Source: Mercurialis annua
Lineage: Eukaryota > Streptophyta > Magnoliopsida > Malpighiales > Euphorbiaceae
Reading direction: 5' to 3'
Assembly: GCF_937616625.2 (NCBI RefSeq)
Contig: NC_065575.1
Coordinates: forward strand, 30,441,001-30,505,000
Length of the DNA stretch: 64,000 nucleotides
Part shown: positions 1-10,781 of the stretch, one piece after another
Layout of the letters: every line of letters starts with the position of its first letter
How positions within the stretch are numbered: the first letter of the stretch is position 1
The notes under the pieces: generated by a model
Databases searched by the model: none
Told to the model about the DNA's origin: nothing
The model's input: only the letters and a program-made list of their open reading frames with translations
Translations under genes and position numbers: made by a program

Positions 1-2095
1 TTATGACTATTAGCTGCTAGCAAAGAGGCTATATGTATAAGGTTAAAAGATAACATGTAGCGATAGTCAGATCAAAGATGTAAGGTTTGAGAATGTTATG
101 CATCAGAATGAATGAAAGATTTTGAGTAAGCCATAGTTTGAGATAAACAATATGATGAAAGAAGATATATCCGGATAAGAGCTCTGTGATAATGAAATAA
201 AAGAGACTGTAGACCCATGAAGGGACACATCAGATAGTAAAGATATGTAAGAAGATAAAGAGGTGATATAGAAAGTAACGTCATATGAAATGATTTACGA
301 TGGAATAAGCGTACGAGTGTAAGGTAAATCGCTTATTAAATGGAAAGAGAAAACATAAGTTACAATTGGTGTGTATCGATATTAAAAATAATATGGAAAT
401 GTTTTATTGATGCGAGCAACAAGAAATTTGACTTTATGTAGCTAAGATATGAGTAAAATCACAAATGTAAACTCAATTGAGATTGAGATACGGTACATTG
501 ACAGTAAACATGTCAATGATAGACATAATTATAAGAGTGCAAATGAGTATTTCACGAAGGGGGATCGAGAATTATAATTGAAATACATCTCACACGTTTG
601 TAAAACGTGAATAATGAAGAAATTAAACTAAGGCTTATCGTAAAGGTAGCATAAGTCAAATCTGATAAGTGGATTTGCAGAATGTAGTATGAGTACTACT
701 AACACGGAGTGAGCAAACACTTCAACTGTTCTTTTGAGATATATAAGAACAAGGAGTCAAGCTACTTCTGGATTATTCCTGGAAGTGCTGTTAATGGACA
801 ATGAGTCTTTTTGACTACTAGAGAAAGGAGACGCACAATGTGTGCGATCAGTGTGATAAATTCTGAGAGAATGTCAGAATTAAGTAAAGATTTCCAAATG
901 TAAGTAACAATTTGGAAAGACTAGAAATCGTAGATGATATATAGTTGATATGAGAAAGGTTCAAGAGGTTAACGAGTGGAAGTAACCAGTATGGTTAAAG
1001 AAATTAGTAATCTCTTGAGTTTCAAAGTATTTTGTGAATATTGCTTGCAAGATTTTTCAATAATCTTTGTATCGGCAATGGAATTCAATCAAGAAAGTGC
1101 AAAAGTTGAATAGATAAATCAACGTAAGATAAATTTTGGGGATTTAAAAGGAATGATTAACTATTGTGCAAGAACTAGCACTATTCATAAGATGTTGAAA
1201 GAGTCAAGTAGAGATATGTTAGATATAACATGATTGATATATAGAAAATGTTCCTTGATGGCTGAGAAAACACGAGGTAACTGCCAATGTGTGAATTGAA
1301 ATTAACAATAGTTTTAGTCGCACTAAAAGACGGAAGACACTAGTAGTGTGAAGTGCGAACTATTTACGAGAATAAGAGATATTGTGATAGAAGTCGAGGG
1401 ACACTACCTGGTAGGATATAATGTGTACATTACCTACGAACTAAAAGTCAATGGATGTTCATTTTTAGACAAGAAATGATGCTTGGTATGTAAGACCAAA
1501 AGATCATGATATAAGAATAATACTATATTGATTTCCTACAACCTAACTGTAAAGAGAACACTTAGTAAATTGTAAATCAGAGTAGCGCAGTGAAAGTGTG
1601 GAGGTTTGCAGAAAGTATATGCATACTACACTACTATGCTAGTGATCATTAAATAAGAAATTCATGTTGGCGCAGCGGGACGCGAGGGTCCAGATCGTAT
1701 ATTTCAATTTAAGATCGGAATTCAAACAATCCGAATTCAGAAATTGATCATATCAATAACAAATGGATCGTCGTATCATCTAGTAATTAAAGCACGCATC
1801 TAGAAATTGTATGAAGAATAGCTATGTCGATTCTCCAACGATTCTTGTATTCTTGATAGTACGGCGACCTCAAGCTCGTCCATACGAGTATGCATCCGAT
1901 TGGATCCTAGCCTTGAAGTAATCCGCAAGAGTTCCTCTTGCCGAGCAACCCTAAGCTCAAACTCTCACCGCGATTACGTCTTTGCTCGGATGTATGAAAA
2001 ACTTTCGCCAAGCTTTTCTGTGATTGATGACTACTTGAACTCTTTCAAATATGCTCTCTTAAGTGTGGTGTGTTTAGAATGAGCAAAGGCAACCT

Positions 2096-2105
2096 CTATT
2101 TATAG
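2096..2105 (-). promoter_or_regulatory. TATA box of the solo LTR
   Basis: On the minus strand this reads CTATAAATAG, followed by GAGGTTGCCTTTGCTCATTC, a plausible leader start about 30 nt downstream. It divides U3 (higher coordinates) from R/U5 (lower coordinates) in the solo LTR. Confidence 0.6.
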
Positions 2106-2129
2106 AATAGAGCTTTTCTTAAGAATGCA

Positions 2130-2316
2130 ACACCTCACATGCTAGGTGTCACACACCAAGTAAAGGTGTTGCCACCATTCGACACCTCACATCCTAGGTG
2201 TCACACACCAAGCATAGGTGTTGCCACCATCTAACACATCACATGCTAAGTGTCACATATCAAGCATAGGCGTTGCCACCTTCTGACACATCGGATGCTA
2301 GGTGTCACACACAGAG
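2130..2316 (-). repeat. 52-bp tandem repeat in the solo-LTR U3
   Basis: There are three and a half units starting at 2130, 2182, 2234 and 2286. Each begins ACACMTCACATGCTAGGTGT and ends GTTGCCACC. The period is 52 bp at every step. The array lies just upstream of the minus-strand TATA box, the usual place for LTR enhancer repeats. Confidence 0.85.
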
Positions 2317-2325
2317 ACATACATG

Positions 2326-2436
2326 GCATCATCACATGATGTCATGACGTGACATTATCGTGACATCATCACATGACATCATTATGACATCATCGCATGA
2401 CATCATCGTGACATCATCACATGACATCATCACGTT
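2326..2436 (-). repeat. TGACATCATC short-repeat array (bZIP-like sites)
   Basis: A run of about nine TGACATCA/TGATGTCA-like words spaced 11-13 bp apart, upstream of the 52-bp repeats. TGACGTCA-like palindromes are the class of site bound by plant bZIP (TGA/CREB-type) factors. A regulatory role is inferred from position and repetition only. Confidence 0.6.
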
Positions 2437-3920
2437 AACTTGAATAAAATACAATTAGGTGCCTACGAATTTAAAACTCTTACAAATCAGTCCCTAATTA
2501 ATACTTGTTTTTTCATCTTAGATTAATTTCCGAGATATGCTAGTATCTATATAAAATCAATCTCTCGTAAACTCAATCGGTTGCACACCCTATTGAGTGT
2601 GACTAACTAGGTTCACATTTATATGGCAACGAGAGTCATAAGAAACGCCTTTCTTGTATTAAATAATTAAATCCCATTAAATAATAATTATCATAGATCG
2701 TGAGTGACGTCTAGCAACATATAACGACCCCCAAATAGATATGAATGTTTCGATGCATTCTTTATTAGCCAATGTTCATAATTACCGTACACTCAAAATT
2801 CCCTTCATCTATGATTTCGATCTCGACTAGTGTCACGGTTAAGTAAAAAACTGTTTGTCTTGATCATATGACCTCATCTCAGTTCTTATTCTTGATAAAT
2901 ATGACTTCCACTAGAAACAACTTTCTAAGTAAGTCATATACACCTGCACCGGTTTTATCATCCATCAAGAACAATTTGAGATAGCATAGAATCTTGTCTC
3001 CGTTCATCCAGAGTGATGAATTCTTTCTAGGTTAAACCCCTATCTCCATATATAACTAATTAGAGCCAACACATCCCCCGGTCCTAGCTCATGAAAGATC
3101 TAGGATGAAGGAGTATCAAACTCTAATCACCTATATACAAGATAGTGTCACCGCAAGTCAAAGGACATATGTACAATGATGAACTAGATGACATTAAATT
3201 GACTTTGATGAATTACCATGTATAAGTCATCTAGCGTCACGTGTTCGACTCACTCAACACTTTGAGTGTCCACATTTTTATTCTGATCCCCATCAAGTAG
3301 TATGAGACTCACTACTTCCTATAATTAGTAACTCTTTACTAATCAAGAGAATAAACAGAGGTAACGATCTTTCCGGGATAATGCGATGCCCTTATTCGCA
3401 GGACCCCATCGATCGTGAACGGTTATTTAGATCACTTGTATAATAGAATCTGTCACTCATATTCATAACACCTTAAGAATAGATTATATCACAATGTGAT
3501 AAGGACAATACATAATAAATGAACACTTAGTTGATGAGACACTTATTTCAAATAAACATATATATATTTTTGCCATTGGGATTAGTTCTACAAATATACA
3601 CGATCAAATGGCCCTAGGGCACATACTACTAACAATTCATGCCTTGAATTGTCAAGTATAAGACGTAAGGTCTTAAACCTTAGAAATCTATTGGCTCAAC
3701 CAAGTATGAGACCAATATGAGGTGATTTACTCAAAGAGAGTATAACTTAGAGACGATCCAATGGAGTATGTGATGGATATTGATGCGCAAAGAAAAGTTT
3801 GCGATTTCAATATTATTGATGAAATACTGAAACAGGACGATAGATTGTGTGAACCGGACATGTATAGTCTGAGTATCAATATGAAGTGTTTTGTTACAGT
3901 ACCACATATGGTACCATGAT

Positions 3921-4235
3921 CAGTGTTTTAAAAACCGAACCGGTGGCCGAACCGGTGAAGCCACCGGTTTCCGGTTCAACCGGTTTAATGACCGGTTCAA
4001 CCGGTTTAATAAATTTAAAAAAATTTGAAAAAAATTATGTTTGGCCGTTTTTTTATCGGTCCAATCCGGTTCAACATCCGGTTTTTTACCGGTTCATACC
4101 GGTCCAATCCGGTTCAACCAGGTCCAATCCGGTCCAACCAAAAGATCCGGTTTTTGCCTTTTCAGACCGGACCACTGACCGGTTCGCGGTTCAACCGGTC
4201 CAACCGGCCGGTCCGGTCCGGTTTTTAAAACACTG
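3921..4235. mobile_element. hAT-type MITE rich in CCGGTT
   Basis: The 315-bp element has terminal inverted repeats CAGTGTTTTAAAAACCG at both ends and a perfect 8-bp target duplication ACCATGAT (3913-3920 and 4236-4243). The CAGTG terminus and 8-bp duplication are diagnostic of hAT transposons. The interior is built from CCGGTTCAACCGG and GGTCCAATCC words on both strands and codes for nothing. It is non-autonomous and sits in element D. Confidence 0.93.
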
Positions 4236-5190
4236 ACCATGATATCATAGAAATGTACTGATAAAACGATATGAATAAAGATATGACAAGGATGATAGTA
4301 AAGTGTCTATAAACTTGTAAGTCAAACTGGAATGCCAATGAATATACGGATTTTGGCAATTAATGCCAAATCTCAAGTAGAAATGAGAAGAGATGTCGAA
4401 GGATTTGGTAGTCAAAATATTTAAGTACTATGAAAGTCTTGACTCGCTATAAGTGGTTGTGGATAGTATGATGATGATCATTCGTTCCATACTCCTAAAA
4501 CTTTGCATATAACCCCAAGTTGATGAGAGTTCAAAAGATAAAGGTGAAGTCTACAAACGACTAATACTTGTAAGAAGTTTTAGATCAATGAATAGACAGT
4601 AGTATCGTTTGTTGCCCATAAGTAACAAACGACTTAAAAGAAGTAAACTAAGCAGTGAGATACACACCCTAAGTGTATGATAACTGTGGAATTGAAAAAG
4701 TATATACGATTCAGAGTATTGTTTAAATACTAAGTAATAATATATGAAGCATTAGGAAACTAAAGAAGTAGATCTTCTTTGTGTTAAAAAAGTGATAGAA
4801 AGGAAAGATGTTGAGGCATACGCGGATTTGATTGAGTAGTGTTAGGAGTCACACTACGTCAATAGATGAAAAGTATAGAGTCAAAGGTGAGAAGTAAGAA
4901 ATATTACCATAAGATATATGGTACAAATTGGAAAAGAACATGAAACAATTGTTTTCAAGTCATGATGAATCGTGACATATATGAAAGTTGCATGAAGATG
5001 CAACTAACGAGCTGGCGTCGTAACAAGTATTTCGTTTATCGTACACGAATACTGTATGGATAGAGCATAGAACCAACCTCTAGTTGAAATAAGCTTATGC
5101 TACATAAGGCATACGGATCGAGGTATAACAAATGTTAAGGGTTAATAGAGTTATATGACTAAATTTTTAAATTCGATGACGAATTTTTAT

Positions 5191-5203
5191 AAGGAGGGGA
5201 GAA
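5191..5203 (+). other. Polypurine tract of element D
   Basis: AAGGAGGGGAGAA lies immediately before the TGTAATA start of the 3' LTR. It is the plus-strand DNA priming site of LTR retrotransposons. Equivalent tracts are seen in A, B, C and E. Confidence 0.8.
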
Positions 5204-5286
5204 TGTAATACCATATATTTTTATAAGCCACATGTTAAGATTTTATTAGCCGGGAATATGTAAATTAAATTTTAGCATAAATTTAA

Positions 5287-5604
5287 GGGTTAATTACATA
5301 TAAAATCACCACCTTTACACGAAATTGCAAAAATAACACGACTTTTAAAACGTGGCAATTCAGGGCACCACCTTTCATTTCTTTTCAAAAACAACATGGG
5401 CATATTTTTAGTGGCGTTTTTGCTGACGTGGCATGACACGTGGCAATCCCATTGGGTGTCCAAGTCAGCAAAATTTTATCTAAAAACGTGCTCATGTTAT
5501 TTTTGAAAAGAAATGAAAGGTGATGCCCTGAATTGACACGTTTTAAAGGTCGTGTTATTTTTGAAAATTCGTGTAAATGTGGTGATTTTATATGTAATTA
5601 ACCC
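5287..5604. mobile_element. Foldback MITE 1, Mutator type
   Basis: The 318-bp element has inverted repeats covering nearly half its length on each side. They start GGGTTAATTACATATAAAAT and are imperfectly matched over roughly 150 bp. It is flanked by a perfect 9-bp target duplication TAAATTTAA (5278-5286 and 5605-5613). A 9-bp duplication with long inverted repeats is typical of Mutator-like elements. It has no coding capacity and is nested in the D LTR. Confidence 0.92.
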
Positions 5605-6421
5605 TAAATTTAATTTATAAGTATCCCTAAAGGTACATCATAACAATATGAGTTTAAATTTTAAATCAGTAATTTAAATTTTAATAAAGGGATATGAACA
5701 GAACTAATAGAACAGAGAATACGACTGAGTTTCCTAGGTAAAAAATATATTGATAACTAATATATCAATATACATTTCTAAATGGAGAATTTAATGTTTT
5801 GGACAAAATCTCGAAATTAAAATATCGAAATTCGGAAGTCTCGATATTAAATTAAAGAAAATAAGCTAAGAAATATATTTTTATATATATAAAAAAATAT
5901 ATTAATATTTTTTTTAAAAAGAAAAAGAAATAGAGACGCGGTGATGAAGTCGTGAAAAAGAAACAAAAAAGGTTCGTTTTTGCCCCTAAAATTTTACTTG
6001 AATTAGTTTTCAGTTATTAACTAATTAAGTATTATTCGTTAATACAAATTAAAATAAAATAATTCTTAAGTCCCGAACAAATAATTTTGGTGTCAACATT
6101 CGCGAAATAATCTGACAAAACTACCGTCCAAAGTTTTTGAAATTTGGACATAGTAATTTTAGTCAAGCGGGACTGATTTGTACCTAATAAATCTTTCAGG
6201 ATTTATTGAAAATAATATATAAGTCGGGTGTGAATAAAAATTATATTTCTATTAGTTTTATATTTTATTGGATTTTTGGGTAAAGATTTGCGGAATTTGA
6301 AATTAGTTTTAGTTTGGGCTATAGACGACTAATTAAAACCAGAGTTAATGTGCATGAGTGAACTAGTATTAAAGCATATTTTAGCCAATATGTATATATA
6401 TATTCTCATTTGCAAAGAAAA

Positions 6422-7095
6422 GGCTAATCACCTCAAAAACTACCGACCTTTCATTTTGTTTTTCAATAACACCCTGACCTTGTAATTTCGTCAATTGCAC
6501 CATATTTTGTATTTTTACGTTTCAATAACACCTTAATTTAGTAAAAATAAATGATTTTACTATTATATGGATTAAATTTTATAAAACAATCAAATTTAAG
6601 GGTCATTTTATACCTTTTTCAACTTGGCAGATTCACTGGTCTTCTTGATGGCCAGCAGATTCGCTGGTCTTCCATAGGGAAGACGATCTCGTCTTCTCCA
6701 TGGAAGATGAGAGGGGAAGACTAGCAGATCTGGTCTTCCATGGAAAACGCGAAGCTCGTCTTCCATGGAAGACCGGTGTTCGAACGTGGAGACGGAGAGC
6801 GGCGGCAGGTCCGAAGGGAGGCACTGACTTTTTATTTAATTTATTTCTTTATATATTTTTTTGTTATAGAGAAGAGGGTTTGTACGTATAATTTAAAACA
6901 TCATATGACATTTAGAGTTTTTCAGAAATATGAAGGATTTGTTTTGAATTTTATCCAAATGAAAAGAGTTCAATTTAATACTTTAGGGTGCTATTGAAAC
7001 ATAAAAACACGAAATAGGGTGCAATTGACGAAATTACAAGGTCAGGGTGTTATTGAAAAAAAATAAAAGGCCGTTAGTTTTTGAGGTGATTAGCC
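6422..7095. mobile_element. Foldback MITE 2, Mutator type, with GC-rich core
   Basis: The 674-bp element has terminal inverted repeats starting GGCTAATCACCTCAAAAACT, about 120 bp each, and a perfect 9-bp target duplication CAAAGAAAA (6413-6421 and 7096-7104). The core (about 6620-6830) is much more GC-rich than the arms and repeats GTCTTCCATGG palindromes. The short reading frames there are a by-product of that composition. Mutator-like elements often carry captured sequence, but I cannot name a source for the core. Confidence 0.9.
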
Positions 7096-7472
7096 CAAAG
7101 AAAATGAGTACAATTACTCATTTTCATCATTTCAAAAGGAAATGTATAGCTCTTTATGGCTCCAGAGTGCGCAAACTATGGTTTTGAGAAATCCATCAGA
7201 TTTCTTGATTCCGATTTCGATTTTTATAATCCGCACGTATTCGAGGTATTAACCGATAATTTTAATTCGGTTATTTATAAATTGGATTATAATTTAATTT
7301 ATAACGTCGACCGTATCAAATCGATCGAATTCGAATCGGTTTAACGTTTTGATTGCGGAATTGGATGTTTGGATTGTGATTAAATGTTCAGAGAGGAATT
7401 TTAGTGTTTAAGCACGTCGGAATAGCCCGGGGAGTGCCCCGTGGCTGTGCGAAACGCACAGCTAAAGTGCTT

Positions 7473-7566
7473 TGCGAACGCACATCCTGGGCAGGGTTGT
7501 GCGAACGCATATCCTGGGCAGGGTTGTGCGAACGCACATCCTGTGCAGGTTTGTGCGAAACGAACA
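7473..7566 (+). repeat. 27-bp tandem repeat with TGCGAACGCA hairpins
   Basis: Three 27-bp units begin GCGAACGCACATCCTGGGCA at 7473-7500, followed by a partial unit. Just before them, GCTGTGCG-AAA-CGCACAGC (about 7443-7461) forms an 8-bp stem. It lies in the presumed D LTR and resembles in style the CpG-rich hairpin clusters of the A and B LTRs. Confidence 0.75.
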
Positions 7567-8413
7567 TCAAGGTCTTAAGGAATCATGATTAGCTAGAAAG
7601 ACTATTTTTTAATTAAACTCGTATTAAAACTTGATGGCCAAGTAAAATAGTGCTAAAAATAAATTTTGGTGCCCGAAAGTGTTAAAAAAAGGTTCCTTGG
7701 TTCCTATTAATTTGGATATGATCAATTTCAGCCTGTCAAACTTGCAAATTGGTCCAATTTTTATACTTAGATTATAATTTCTTTGGATTTTTATGGGCTA
7801 TTTATGCCTAATTACGTTTTAATCTTCCAAGTTTGCAATTGTGCATAGATTATGCCTGCTTCGATTCCTGCAACCAAATATCTAGCTTGGCACCCGGACA
7901 AATTTCTTTGTATATCAACATTGGACGATTTAGTTCCTTATCACTTTTTACCTGTCCGAAAAATAAGTGTCTACAGTTTGCCCCCTTTTTAATGAGAATT
8001 GACGAAGTAGGTCAATTTTTGTTGAAGAAGAGACTTGCTGTTAGACAAGTGAAAAGGATACTGCCTGCCATTGGAGGTGCTCGCTCGCTTGGTTGTATAT
8101 TAATGCCCTAGCCTGAGCATTACCCGTCCTGGTGCATGACTCTGTCTTCATGCACACTTGTTCTGGTCTACTCCTCATCTGGCCGGGAGTAGTTTTCTCA
8201 GCTGCCGTTGAACCCGGGCTACTTGAGCGCGTGCCCCGTGGAATGGATCTATAAACTCTCAAGCGTCTTGAGAGTGATCTGATGGCTCGGACCCTGGTAA
8301 ATATCCTGTCCGAACCTTCTTAGGTTTGTAGATGGGACATCATCCCTTGGCCATCCCATGGGCCACCATATTGAATAGGTGCCTGGATTCCGTTAATTAT
8401 TCCACAATTAACA

Positions 8414-8735
8414 GATGCTGGTGTCTTTCTACCATGATTTGGGGTCTTTTTGCCATTTTTGTTTTCTTTTTGCCGATCTTTGGTGTTTTTCTACTATATG
8501 CTGATTTTTTCTATCATGATTTGGCGTCTTTTTACCACTCATGGTGTTTTCGTGCCATGTTTTGGTCTCTCTACCGTATTTTTGCGTTTTTATGCTCTCC
8601 GTGGTGTTTTTATATCATGTTCCGGTGTCTCTCTACCGTATTTTAGCGTTTGTATGCCCTCTATGGTGTTTTTATACCATATTTCAATGTCTCTCTACTG
8701 TATCTTAGCGTTATTGTGCCATTTATGGAGCCTGC
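8414..8735 (+). repeat. Degenerate ~60-bp minisatellite
   Basis: Units starting at CATGTTTTGG (8556), CATGTTCCGG (8616) and CATATTTCAA (8678) are 60-62 bp long and share CTCTCTACCGTATTTTAGCG and a TGGTGTTTTTAT tail. More diverged units lie upstream to about 8414. It is non-coding and pyrimidine-rich. Confidence 0.7.
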
Positions 8736-8779
8736 CTCCGTTGGTCGTTTGAATCACATCTTATGAGTAATTTTTTGAT

Positions 8780-9170
8780 CCTCTGGGTTTATTCTGGTCT
8801 TTTGGGCTTGTCTCGAAGGCATTAGGGTTTGTTCTGATCCTCTGGAGCTTGTCTGAAGGATCTGGGGCTTGTTTTGATCCTTTGGGGCTTGCTTTAAAGA
8901 CTAGGGCTTGTCTGATCCTCTAGGGCTTGCTTTGAAGACTCTAGGGCTTTTCGGAAAACTCTAGGCTAGTTTAACTACTCTGGGGCTTCTCTGAACGCTC
9001 TAGGACTTGATCTGATCCATTGGGGCATGATTTGAAGACTCTGGGGCTTGTCTGAAGGATCAAGGCTTGTTCTGAATACTCTAGACTATTCTGAAGGCTC
9101 TCGGACTTGTTCTAAAGGTTATGGGCTTGTCCTAATCCTCTGGGGTTTCTCTTTATTGTTTTCTGTCTGT
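8780..9170 (+). repeat. Degenerate GGGGCTTGTCTGA repeat
   Basis: About 18 diverged copies of a roughly 20-bp unit, best seen as CTCTGGGGCTTGTCTGAAGG with alternating GATCCTCT and GAAGACTCT spacers. It lies 250 bp before the first codon of the PMD gene and has no coding potential. Confidence 0.7.
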
Positions 9171-9418
9171 TTTCAAGGTTGTTTGTATTTTTGTCTGTCT
9201 GGCGGAGGATTCTGTGTTCTATCTGTTAATCGGAGGATTTTATGTTCCGCATTCTCGCTCTACATCCTTAGAGGTGCTTTTCCGACATATCCTCAAAGGA
9301 TGTACTTTTTTGTCTTTTAGTGACTTGTGCCTTTTTAAGAGAGTCATCCCCTCATTTCTCATTATTATTTCTTTCTCTTCTTATTCTTTCCTCTGGATTT
9401 GGAAGTTTTGCTTGGACC

Positions 9419-9449
9419 ATGGCAACACCTTGGAACTTTGGGGAGCTAT
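9419..9449 (+). pseudogene. PMD gene, first exon, 5' stub before the insertion
   Basis: The ATG at 9419 opens a short frame (MATPWNFGE) that stops at the left end of element B. The frame resumes at 60169 on the far side of the nest: taking out 9450-60168 and one copy of the 5-bp duplication joins the two sides without a stop or frame change. The target duplication reads GCTAT at 9445-9449 and GCCGT at 60169-60173. The two differences turn CpG into TpA, as expected from deamination at methylated CpG. The reading frame across the empty site is the main support for this pairing. Confidence 0.65.
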
Positions 9450-10700
9450 GGTCACGATCCAAAATTATATAGCCGAGACCGACGCTAGGGATGGAAGTGG
9501 TAGCTCTGAAACCCGTAACAAGCCTAAAACTATTAAAACTTTTTCGCAAATAAACAATAGCACAGTGACTAAACAGTTGGAAGCAAATATACAAACATAT
9601 ATACATATATACACTAGATAGTCGATACAAAACAAATAGGCATATTTGGGCATATAACTTTCGTACCACATACGTACTAGCCTAACGATATGATATACAT
9701 ACTAGTGTGTCTGGGTCATATCACGGGCAACTATCACCGTGAAACAAAATACAACTGATGTAGCCTCCAAAAAGATATACGCAAACAACAACAAGTATAA
9801 ACTATAGTCACAGTACATTGCAGTGACAGGCCACGACTCTGTCAACTAGTGACTACTACTGCAGCTCTCCGAAAGTCAGGAACTATACATGCAACTACAG
9901 ACTTTAGGACCCAAAAAGGTGGACTCTAGCCAAGTCCAGACTCTAATCACCTGAAATTGTTTAACAACAACGGGTCAGACTATGCTGAGTGAGATTACAC
10001 ATTACTAACGGTATTATAAAAATAACATCGCATTCAAACAAATATTTGTGCAAATATATAATATAAGCCAAGTATTTGATCCGATCGAAACCCTAATTTT
10101 ATAAACGATTATAAACTAGATATTTCCTAGTATTTACAAGCGATAGTGATTTCTCAATTCCTGTTGGTAAAGTCTCGAGATAGTTCGACCGAGTTAAACC
10201 TATAACAAGTGGTACAGTCCCGGGATAGTTCCATTGAGCTAAACTAATACTAGTACTTATAACCAATGGATAGATATGTAAGTCCCGAGATAGGTTGACC
10301 GAGTTCAACCCACTAGACAGAGGACCCGATATAGTTCCACCGAGTTCAACCTTGTGTCTAACATAAAGGAGTTATTCTATTTCAATTTGCTAAGACTTAC
10401 CCGACACTGGTGATCACATAGCCTATTGACACCCAATAGGTAGCTTATTCCCTCGGATCACACACCAGATTCTTATACTTTAAACCAATTAATAAAATGA
10501 TATACTATACAATCAAGTCAAATAGTATGCGATGCAATCGATAATACCATATATAATATAGCAAATAGCTTTTACAAATAATACCCAAAAGTAAAATGCA
10601 ACCCACATGGAATGTTATCCAATCTACTATGCTATCGATGCGATAATAAAACCTTTCTGATCAAATCCCGTTGATGGTAAGTTTCCTATAAGTCATTTAC
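9450..10700 (-). mobile_element. Element B left LTR, first piece
   Basis: This matches the start of the complete B LTR (57638-58889): both read GTCACGAYCCAAA, then ...AGGGATRGRAGTGGTAGCTCTGAAACYCG. It ends at 10700 where the LTR of element A begins (TGTAATATCCCG). Two conserved-loop hairpin units are at 10164-10208 and 10314-10359. The rest of this LTR resumes at 52084. Confidence 0.88.
10164..10360 (-). repeat. Conserved-loop hairpin units in the B left LTR
   Basis: Copies of the AACTCGGTYGAACTATCTCG loop, read on the minus strand, sit between complementary flanks. TAGACA/TGTCTA closes one unit (10314-10359). TTGTTA/TACCAA, with one mismatch, closes another (10164-10208). Two more units lie between them with weak stems. 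The same units occur at 58351-58548 in the other B LTR. Confidence 0.75.
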
Positions 10701-10781
10701 TGTAATATCCCGTAAATATTTTAATTTATTCTCGATGAAATTTCGGAAATTTTCGGGTTCTTTTCGGTAGTGGTTCGGGTT

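Larger units (their letters stand above)
1665..3634 (-). mobile_element. Solo LTR, probably Ty1/copia type
   Basis: The segment runs TGTTGG...CTAACA and is flanked by a perfect 5-bp target duplication, ATTCA at 1660-1664 and 3635-3639. Both flanks continue element D. No internal domain is present, so this is a single 1970-bp LTR left by recombination between two LTRs. Read on the minus strand it starts TGTTAGTAGTATGTGCCCTA, which I associate with plant copia LTRs, although the family is not certain. A minus-strand TATA box (2096-2105) and U3 repeats upstream of it (2130-2436) agree with minus orientation. Confidence 0.85.
1..5203 (+). mobile_element. Element D: 3' part of a decayed Ty3/gypsy-type internal region
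   Basis: This purine-rich plus-strand stretch has no open reading frame that I can match to gag or pol. It is assigned to an LTR retrotransposon because it ends at 5203 with the usual 3' signature: a TTCGATGACGAA-type motif, then AAGGAGGGGAGAA, then TGTAATA at 5204. A block near 1545-1605 (CCTAACTGTAAAGAGAACAC...) resembles 20348-20405 just inside the 3' end of element C, so D and C are probably related. The 5' part lies left of the window. D is interrupted by a solo LTR (1665-3634) and a hAT MITE (3921-4235). Heavy decay makes it one of the oldest elements here. Confidence 0.7.
5204..7975 (+). mobile_element. 3' LTR of element D, right edge uncertain
   Basis: The LTR start is clear (TGTAATACC directly after the polypurine tract). 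The 5' LTR is outside the window, so the right edge cannot be fixed by comparison; 7975 (...GTGTCTACA) is a guess from the expected ACA terminus. Without the two MITEs nested in it, the LTR would be about 1.8 kb. It holds a 27-bp repeat cluster at 7473-7566. No gene is visible in it. Confidence 0.5.
7976..9418 (+). other. 5' flank of the split PMD gene, no gene seen
   Basis: This stretch lies between the presumed end of the D LTR and the first codon of the PMD gene. I find no protein match. It contains two minisatellite-like blocks (8414-8735 and 8780-9170) and a small palindrome CTCTCAAGCGTCTTGAGAG near 8258. It may be the promoter and leader of the PMD gene, or the 5' part of a transposon that carried the gene; the sequence does not decide. 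Confidence 0.4.

Noticed and set aside
3886..4236. A 116-codon frame
   Set aside because: It coincides with the hAT MITE and is read from CCGGTT repeats.
9450..9455. Left end of B at 9449 with intact TG (TGGTCACG)
   Set aside because: That would need an extra G and would remove the match to the GCCGT duplication and the PMD frame; a TG to GG change is simpler, though not certain.
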